A stretch of 64,000 nucleotides of DNA from Rhizobiales bacterium 62-17 (GTDB taxonomy: Bacteria > Pseudomonadota > Alphaproteobacteria > Rhizobiales > Beijerinckiaceae), in assembly GCA_001898965.1 (NCBI GenBank), contig MKVW01000009.1:1300177-1364176 (forward strand), in the 5' to 3' direction. The translations under genes were made by a program, and so were the position numbers. Below are positions 59,092 to 64,000 of the stretch, piece by piece (the stretch's first letter is position 1; every line of letters starts with the position of its first letter). A model generated the notes under the pieces. That model was not told the origin of the DNA. It did not search any database and saw only the letters and a list, made by a program, of their open reading frames with translations.

Positions 59092-60642
59092 CTACTTCCA
59101 GCGAAACTCGTTGGCCTCGATACTATAGGGACTGAGCGATCCCGGCCCGATGTCCAGTTCGTTCAGATGGACGAAGACATCCGGCCGCCCGGAGATCGGC
59201 AAAGCATAAGCCTGCTCGTTCACCCGGTCATAGATCTTGGCATAAAGCGCCTTGCGCTTCGCCTCGTCGTTGGTGCGCATCGCGTCATCCGCCAATTGGT
59301 GGATCTGGTCGTCGCGGGCGAAGTCGCGCGGTCCCTTGCCGAAGAGGAAATCGACGGTCGAGGAGGAATCGGGCAGGCCGCCCGAGGTCCACAGCGCCAC
59401 CACCGCCTGCAATTTCCCGTCGCGCTGTTTCTGCCGATAGGCCGCCAGGGTCACCGGGCTCACCTTGGTGCGCACGCCGATCTTGTGAAACTCGCCGGCA
59501 ATCGCTTCCGCCAATTGGGCGGCGGAGGCAAAGGCGGTGAGTTCCAGGTCGAAGCCATTGGGATAGCCGGCCTCCGCCAGCAGTTTCTTGGCGGCGGCGC
59601 GGTCGAAGGGCGGCGGCGTCGTATTCCAGGCGCAGGCGATCTGCACCGGGAAGCACAAGGCATCGGTCTTGAGCGGCGGCTTCTGCCCCGGGGTCACGCT
59701 TGTCGCGATGGCCTGCCGATCGATGGCCTGCACCAAGGCGCGACGCACGCGCACGTCGGACAGAATCTTATTGCCCGAGCGATTGGCGGCATCGAAGGAG
59801 ATGTATTGCACCATCATGCCGTCGATCGAGGTCATGACGAAGCGTTTGTCGTGCTCGAAGGTTTCGCCGGCTTCGCGCGTCGAAATGCGCATCACGTCGA
59901 GACCGCCGGTGAGCAATTGCGCCGCTTGCGTCTGCACGTCGGGCATGGGCAGGCCGACAACCCGCCCGACTGTCGCTGCCGGTTTACAGGGGCTCGCCTG
60001 CGGATAGGCGGCCGCGCGCGTGAGCGTAACGCCCTTGGCGATGTCGACGCTGTCGATGCGATAGGGCCCGGTGCCGATCGGCGTGCGGCGCCCGAAAGTG
60101 GATTTGTCAGCCAGCGCCGCATGCACATGCTTGGGCAGGATGTAAAGGCTGCTGGCGAGCCGGGCCAGCGCGGTCGGATTGACCTCGCGGAAGGTGATGC
60201 GCACCGTTAGCGGGCTGACCACAACAGCCTCTTTCACCCAGGAGAAATTCTCCTTGAAGCGATAGGGCGAGGCCGGATCGATCAGCCAATTCAGCGTATA
60301 GGCGACATCCTCGGCGGTCAGAGCCACGCCGTCGTGGAATTTCACGTCGTCGCGCAGATCGAATTCCAGCGTTTTGTCATCGGGCTGTCGCCAGGCTTTG
60401 GCGAGGCTCGGCACGAAGCTTTTGGAATCCGGTGCATAGCAAATCAGCGTGTCGAAGGCGGCGCGGGTCGTAAAAGCGTTCTGCGGCTGCGGGTCGTCGT
60501 AAACGAGCACGCTGCCGATCGGTTCGTAGAAGCCGATTCGAACCGTGTCCTTGGCCTTTTGGGCGGTGGCCGCCCCGGTGCCGATAAATGTGCTGACCAG
60601 AATCCCAGCCAAAAGCCGCGCCTGCGGCCCACGGATGTGCAT
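59092..60642 (-). CDS. OppA/DppA-type ABC transporter binding protein
   Basis: A 516-residue peptide/nickel-type extracytoplasmic binding protein (SBP family 5). The signal peptide (LLAGILVSTFIGTGAATA) is followed by KDTVRIGFYEPIG; the family motifs include SLAKAWRQPDDKTLEFDLRDDVKFHDG, the most conserved stretch of SBP_bac_5, and ALVQAIDRQAIA. GGGAGGA precedes the ATG at 60640-60642. No permease or ATPase genes are near; it is divergent from the decarboxylase-like gene 156 bases away, so the two may serve one substrate. Confidence 0.9.
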   Translation of the reverse strand: MHIRGPQARLLAGILVSTFIGTGAATAQKAKDTVRIGFYEPIGSVLVYDDPQPQNAFTTRAAFDTLICYAPDSKSFVPSLAKAWRQPDDKTLEFDLRDDVKFHDGVALTAEDVAYTLNWLIDPASPYRFKENFSWVKEAVVVSPLTVRITFREVNPTALARLASSLYILPKHVHAALADKSTFGRRTPIGTGPYRIDSVDIAKGVTLTRAAAYPQASPCKPAATVGRVVGLPMPDVQTQAAQLLTGGLDVMRISTREAGETFEHDKRFVMTSIDGMMVQYISFDAANRSGNKILSDVRVRRALVQAIDRQAIATSVTPGQKPPLKTDALCFPVQIACAWNTTPPPFDRAAAKKLLAEAGYPNGFDLELTAFASAAQLAEAIAGEFHKIGVRTKVSPVTLAAYRQKQRDGKLQAVVALWTSGGLPDSSSTVDFLFGKGPRDFARDDQIHQLADDAMRTNDEAKRKALYAKIYDRVNEQAYALPISGRPDVFVHLNELDIGPGSLSPYSIEANEFRWK

Positions 60643-60798
60643 GTTTCCTCCCATTCGCGTTGCTTGAGCAACCCGCAGGGCAGGGTAAGAGACCGGACTG
60701 GCTTGATCCATTGCCAATGGGCGAAAGGGGCGATTGACAAAAAACAAACGTCGGCTCAAATGGGTGCAATTGCACGCAATTCGATTGGGAGGTTCGCG

Positions 60799-61779
60799 AT
60801 GCAGGGTAAGATCGGACTGGAGGAACATTTCGCGCTTCGGGAGACACTGGGCGATTCACTGCCCTTCGTGCCGCCGCAATTCGCCGACGAATTGGAAGCC
60901 CGCCTTCTCGACATTCAGGACATGCGTCTGAAGCTGATGGACAAGCACGGCATGGAGATGATGCTGCTGTCCTTCAATGCGCCGGCCGTTCAGGCTATCG
61001 CCGATGTGAAGAAGGCCGATGAGATGGCGCGCCGCGCCAATGATTACCTGGCCGAGGAAGTGGCCAAACGCCCCGATCGTTTTCAGGGCCTTGCCGCTCT
61101 GCCGTTGCAAGATCCCGATCTCGCCATCCGCGAATTGCAACGCTGCGTCAAGGATCTCGGCTTCAAGGGCTCGCTCGTCAACGGCTTCTCCAATGCCGGC
61201 GACATGGAAACCTGCCTCTACTACGACCTGCCGCAATATCTTCCGTTCTGGGCCGAATGCGAAAAGCTCGACGTGCCGTTCTATCTGCACCCGCGCAATC
61301 CGATCGATAGCTGGGCGCAGATCTACAAGGGCGCCGAATGGTTGCTCGGCCCGACCTGGGCTTTCGGCCAGGAAACGGCGGTTCATTCGCTCCGCCTGAT
61401 GGGCTCGGGCCTATTCGACAAACATCCGAACTTGAAAATCGTCATCGGCCATATGGGTGAAGGCCTGCCGTTCTCCATGTGGCGCGTCGACAATCGCAAC
61501 CTGTGGGTCAATTCCAAGAAGCACAAGGGCGAGAAGTCGATCGGCTACTACTTCCAGAACAATTTCTGGATCACGACTTCGGGCAATTTCCGCACCCAGG
61601 CGCTGATCAACACCATGCTGGAAGTGGGCGCCGACCGCATTCTGTTCTCGACCGATTGGCCGTTCGAAAACATCGACCATGCCTGCGATTGGTTCGACGG
61701 GGCGACGATCGGCGAAGAAGATCGCCGCAAGATCGGCCGCACCAATGCGTCGAAACTGTTCAAGCTTGGGTTGGACTGA
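60799..61779 (+). CDS. 2,3-dihydroxybenzoate / gamma-resorcylate decarboxylase-like amidohydrolase
   Basis: A 326-residue TIM-barrel metal enzyme. The start KIGLEEHFAL gives the Glu8/His10 metal ligands of the nonoxidative decarboxylase branch. FYLHPRNP supplies the next His, GHMGEGLP the active-site His, and STDWPFE the metal/catalytic Asp. Length and motifs match gamma-resorcylate and 2,3-dihydroxybenzoate decarboxylases. Substrate within that group cannot be told. GGGAGG precedes the ATG at 60799. It is divergent from an OppA-type binding protein. Confidence 0.9.
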   Translation: MQGKIGLEEHFALRETLGDSLPFVPPQFADELEARLLDIQDMRLKLMDKHGMEMMLLSFNAPAVQAIADVKKADEMARRANDYLAEEVAKRPDRFQGLAALPLQDPDLAIRELQRCVKDLGFKGSLVNGFSNAGDMETCLYYDLPQYLPFWAECEKLDVPFYLHPRNPIDSWAQIYKGAEWLLGPTWAFGQETAVHSLRLMGSGLFDKHPNLKIVIGHMGEGLPFSMWRVDNRNLWVNSKKHKGEKSIGYYFQNNFWITTSGNFRTQALINTMLEVGADRILFSTDWPFENIDHACDWFDGATIGEEDRRKIGRTNASKLFKLGLD

Positions 61780-61801
61780 GCGTTCAGAGTCCCCAAGCAA
61801 A

Positions 61802-61824
61802 ATGGCCGGGCGTTGCCCGGCCAT
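61802..61824 (-). terminator. Rho-independent terminator after the aminotransferase gene
   Basis: The stem 61802-61811 pairs with 61815-61824 around a 3-base loop; on the minus strand it is followed by TTTT. It lies 22 bases after the aminotransferase stop and also separates it from the convergent decarboxylase gene. Confidence 0.85.
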
Positions 61825-61845
61825 CGCGTTTCAAGAGCAGCACCG

Positions 61846-63279
61846 TTACTTCGACAGTGTCACCTGCGAAATATAATCCTTCACGATACCGGCGATGCCG
61901 CGCGACAGGATATCGTCAAGTGCCGTGATGAACTCGTCGATGTGGGCCTGTTCGACGATCAGCGGCGGCTCCAGCCGGATGACGTTGCGGTTATATTCGG
62001 TGAAGGCGACGAGTACATTGTGCTGCGCCAGGAGCAGTGCGCCAACGAAGCCGCAGATCGAGCCCTTCAACTTGTCGTCGAGCAACGCCACCATGTGGCG
62101 CAGGCCGAACGGCATCGTATTGCTGATATCGGCGAATTCGACACCGATCATCAGGCCGCGTCCGCGCACGTCCTTGATCAAGGTCGGATATTTGGCTTTC
62201 AACTCGTTGAGCCGGGCGATCAGATAATTGCCCTGCGCTGCGGCATTTTCCATCAGGCCTTCGTCATAGATGATGTTGAGGCCTTCGATAGAGGTGACGC
62301 AGGCTTCGCCGATGCCACCGAATGTCGCTGGCGCATGCACCAGGGCTTTCTTGGGCTGGCCATAGGCTTTCATGAACACGTCGCGACGCGCGATCATCGC
62401 CGCCATGGCGCATTTCGAACCGCCGAGCGACTTCGCCAGCGCCGTGATGTCGGGAATGACGCCATGGTGCTCGAAGGCGAAGAAGCGGCCGGAACGGCCC
62501 ATGCCGCATTGCACTTCATCGGCGATCCACAGCACGCCGAATTCGTCGCACAGCTTGCGCACCCCCTTCCAATAGGCGGTCGGCGCTTCGACGATGCCGG
62601 CACCCCCTTGAATGGTTTCAAGCACCACGGCGCCGATGCTGCGATCTTCCGCGAACAGTTTGCGCAGTGCCTCGATATCGCCGAACGGCATCCGCCGCGC
62701 ATTGTCAGCGAGCTTGAATTGCGAGCGATAGAGCGCACCGTCGGTGACCGCCAGGGTGCCCTTGGTCTTGCCGTGAAACGAATTCTCGGCGTAAACGACG
62801 GTCGATCGTTCCGGCCCCTGCGCCTGTTCGGCGATCTTCAACGCCGCTTCCATGGCTTCCGAACCGGAGGAGCCGAGGAAGACCATGTCGAGATCGCCGG
62901 GCGCGATGGCGGCGAGGTTTTTGGCCAGCGCGCTCGCATATTGCGACATGAACGCCATGCAGATTTCCTGGCGCTGCTCGTCCTGGAACTTCTTGCGCGC
63001 TTCGATGATGCGCGGATGGTTGTGGCCGAAGCCGACCGAACCGAAGCCGCCGAAGAAGTCGAGGATCTTGCGGCCGTTGGTGTCGATGTAATGCATGCCT
63101 TCGGCGCGCTCGATCAGCACGCGATCGAAGCCGAGCAGGCGCATGAAGTGCAATTGGCCCGGATTGAGATGAGCCATCGTCAGTTTGCGCACGGTTTCGA
63201 GGTCGAGCGTCTTCGCCTGTTCGACCGAAAGCAGGTTCGGGCGCGCAGCAGTCGTATCGGTCGTCTGAGTCATCGTCAT
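61846..63279 (-). CDS. Class III PLP-dependent aminotransferase
   Basis: A 477-residue aminotransferase of the 4-aminobutyrate/ornithine/aspartate-family class III type. FLGSSGSEAMEAALKIA binds the PLP phosphate, VLWIADEVQCGMGRSG contains the ring-nitrogen Asp, and DITALAKSLGGSK carries the PLP lysine. NSFHGKTKGTLAVTD is a further family motif. Its substrate is unknown. The start is the ATG at 63277-63279. The stop of an NAD-dependent epimerase gene lies 13 bases upstream on the same strand, suggesting an operon for an amino-sugar or related metabolite. Confidence 0.92.
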   Translation of the reverse strand: MTMTQTTDTTAARPNLLSVEQAKTLDLETVRKLTMAHLNPGQLHFMRLLGFDRVLIERAEGMHYIDTNGRKILDFFGGFGSVGFGHNHPRIIEARKKFQDEQRQEICMAFMSQYASALAKNLAAIAPGDLDMVFLGSSGSEAMEAALKIAEQAQGPERSTVVYAENSFHGKTKGTLAVTDGALYRSQFKLADNARRMPFGDIEALRKLFAEDRSIGAVVLETIQGGAGIVEAPTAYWKGVRKLCDEFGVLWIADEVQCGMGRSGRFFAFEHHGVIPDITALAKSLGGSKCAMAAMIARRDVFMKAYGQPKKALVHAPATFGGIGEACVTSIEGLNIIYDEGLMENAAAQGNYLIARLNELKAKYPTLIKDVRGRGLMIGVEFADISNTMPFGLRHMVALLDDKLKGSICGFVGALLLAQHNVLVAFTEYNRNVIRLEPPLIVEQAHIDEFITALDDILSRGIAGIVKDYISQVTLSK

Positions 63280-63292
63280 TGCTTGGGCCTTG

Positions 63293-64000
63293 TTATTGGC
63301 GATGGAGGGCGACGGAGGACGATGAAGCATCCGATTTGGTGCGGCTCGTCCGATATTCGCGATAGGCAGCCTTCAGCATGTCCTCGTCGCGATAAAGTGG
63401 TTTCCAGTTGAGATCGGTCTTGGCCGCCGTCGTGTCGAGAATGCACACTTCGTCGGCGATCAGATATTGCTCGGGATCCATCAGCGGCATGTTGATGAGA
63501 TCGAGCGTGGTCAGCGTCAGTTTCACCAGCGGCGCCGGCGTCGGCAGCAGGATCGACTTGCTGCCGGCCTCGTTGATCAGGTCGCGCAGCAAGGTGCGCA
63601 CAGGCGGTGGATCGTCGGAGCCGAGATTGTAGGACTTGTTCGGAAAGCCGGCCCGCCAGGCCGCTTCCGCTGCCGAAGCGCAGTCGAACACCGAGATGAA
63701 CTGATAGGGATTGTGGCCGGAGCCGATCATCGGCACGGGCAGATTATAGTCGATCAGCTTGAACAGCTTTTCGAGAATGCCGAGCCGGCCGGGCCCGATG
63801 ATGAGGCGCGGGCGGAAAATGGAGATGTCGAAGCCGCGCGTGCGCCAGTCCGCGCACATCCATTCGGTTTCGAGCTTCGACTGGCCGTATTCGCCGAGCG
63901 GTTTCGCGGGCGCATCTTCCCGGGTCGGCACTTCATGGGTGTGGCCATAGATCATGTCGGTGGTGAAATGCACCAGCCGATGGGCATTGGCCTTGTCCAT
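63293..64000 (-). CDS. NAD-dependent epimerase/dehydratase, N-terminus beyond the window
   Basis: An extended short-chain dehydrogenase of which 235 or so residues are in the window; the frame runs off the right edge and the Rossmann N-terminus is outside. Visible are the catalytic stretch TTDMIYG, the YGQSKLETE active site (Tyr-x3-Lys) and FRPRLIIGPGRLG, followed by a NPYQFISVFDCASAAEAAW substrate-domain motif. It resembles NDP-sugar or sterol-type epimerases; the product is unknown. The class III aminotransferase gene follows it. Confidence 0.85.
   Translation of the reverse strand: MDKANAHRLVHFTTDMIYGHTHEVPTREDAPAKPLGEYGQSKLETEWMCADWRTRGFDISIFRPRLIIGPGRLGILEKLFKLIDYNLPVPMIGSGHNPYQFISVFDCASAAEAAWRAGFPNKSYNLGSDDPPPVRTLLRDLINEAGSKSILLPTPAPLVKLTLTTLDLINMPLMDPEQYLIADEVCILDTTAAKTDLNWKPLYRDEDMLKAAYREYRTSRTKSDASSSSVALHRQ

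Overview
This 64 kb window is a high-GC stretch of a free-living alphaproteobacterial chromosome, most likely of the order Hyphomicrobiales (Rhizobiales). The evidence is the set of conserved neighbourhoods (tadA, an RluB-type synthase, rsmD, mutL; and ribF, ileS, lspA, then two M16 peptidases), a BA14K-type protein, many orphan Bug-type binding proteins, and two palindromic repeat families of the type common in Bradyrhizobium-like genomes. I see no prophage, insertion sequence, CRISPR array or rRNA. One tRNA gene, Gly(CCC), is present at 24936-25009.

Region by region: 1-5.7 kb has the edge of a Rossmann protein, a DCC-family protein, a three-subunit membrane dehydrogenase (small subunit, GMC flavoprotein, triheme cytochrome c) and a Bug binding protein. 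6-7.9 kb has an AHSA1/ArsR pair with a near-consensus and probably leaderless promoter, DoxX, and a BA14K-like protein. 8.3-10.9 kb is a SsuABC/TauABC-type ABC importer. 10.9-12.7 kb holds two tandem paralogous secreted proteins. 12.7-18.8 kb has a candidate small RNA, a SIMPL protein, a DUF2946-like protein with a TonB-dependent receptor, TolC and a lipoprotein. 18.9-22.3 kb is a LysR / Bug / argininosuccinate-lyase-like cluster.

22.4-25 kb is an accessory patch: lipocalin, small proteins including a 38-residue membrane peptide, a PRC-barrel protein, a decayed lyase fragment and an AT-richer membrane-protein gene abutting the tRNA. 25.2-26.6 kb has a NikR homologue with two expected nickel ligands replaced by Arg, and a LysR gene whose well-placed start codon reads ATC. 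26.9-30.4 kb is a Rieske / basic protein / amidohydrolase / MetE-like cluster. 30.5-34.9 kb has a sugar-nucleotide epimerase, a protein with every fluoroacetate-dehalogenase active-site residue, a Bug protein and an IclR regulator with a clear operator.

35.1-40.1 kb is housekeeping (tadA, RluB-like, rsmD, mutL). 40.2-44.9 kb is a complete branched-chain-amino-acid-type ABC importer (livKHMGF order) with a palindromic repeat inside the operon. 45-54.2 kb has an M16 pair, a secreted protein, lspA, ileS, a methyltransferase and ribF. 54.5-64 kb has an FAD-linked oxidase, MAPEG, SleB-type hydrolase, GlcG-like protein, a coiled-coil membrane protein, an OppA-type binding protein divergent from a 2,3-dihydroxybenzoate/gamma-resorcylate-decarboxylase-like protein, a class III aminotransferase and an epimerase cut by the window edge.

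The recurring theme is uptake and catabolism of small organic acids and aromatics. The least-explained signals are a roughly 100-bp palindromic element present in four copies (near 16.5, 35.6, 47.9 and 54.3 kb), three of them in the same orientation directly before a gene; the altered NikR; the ATC-start LysR; the tRNA-adjacent decayed lyase fragment; and the Rieske/amidohydrolase cluster.
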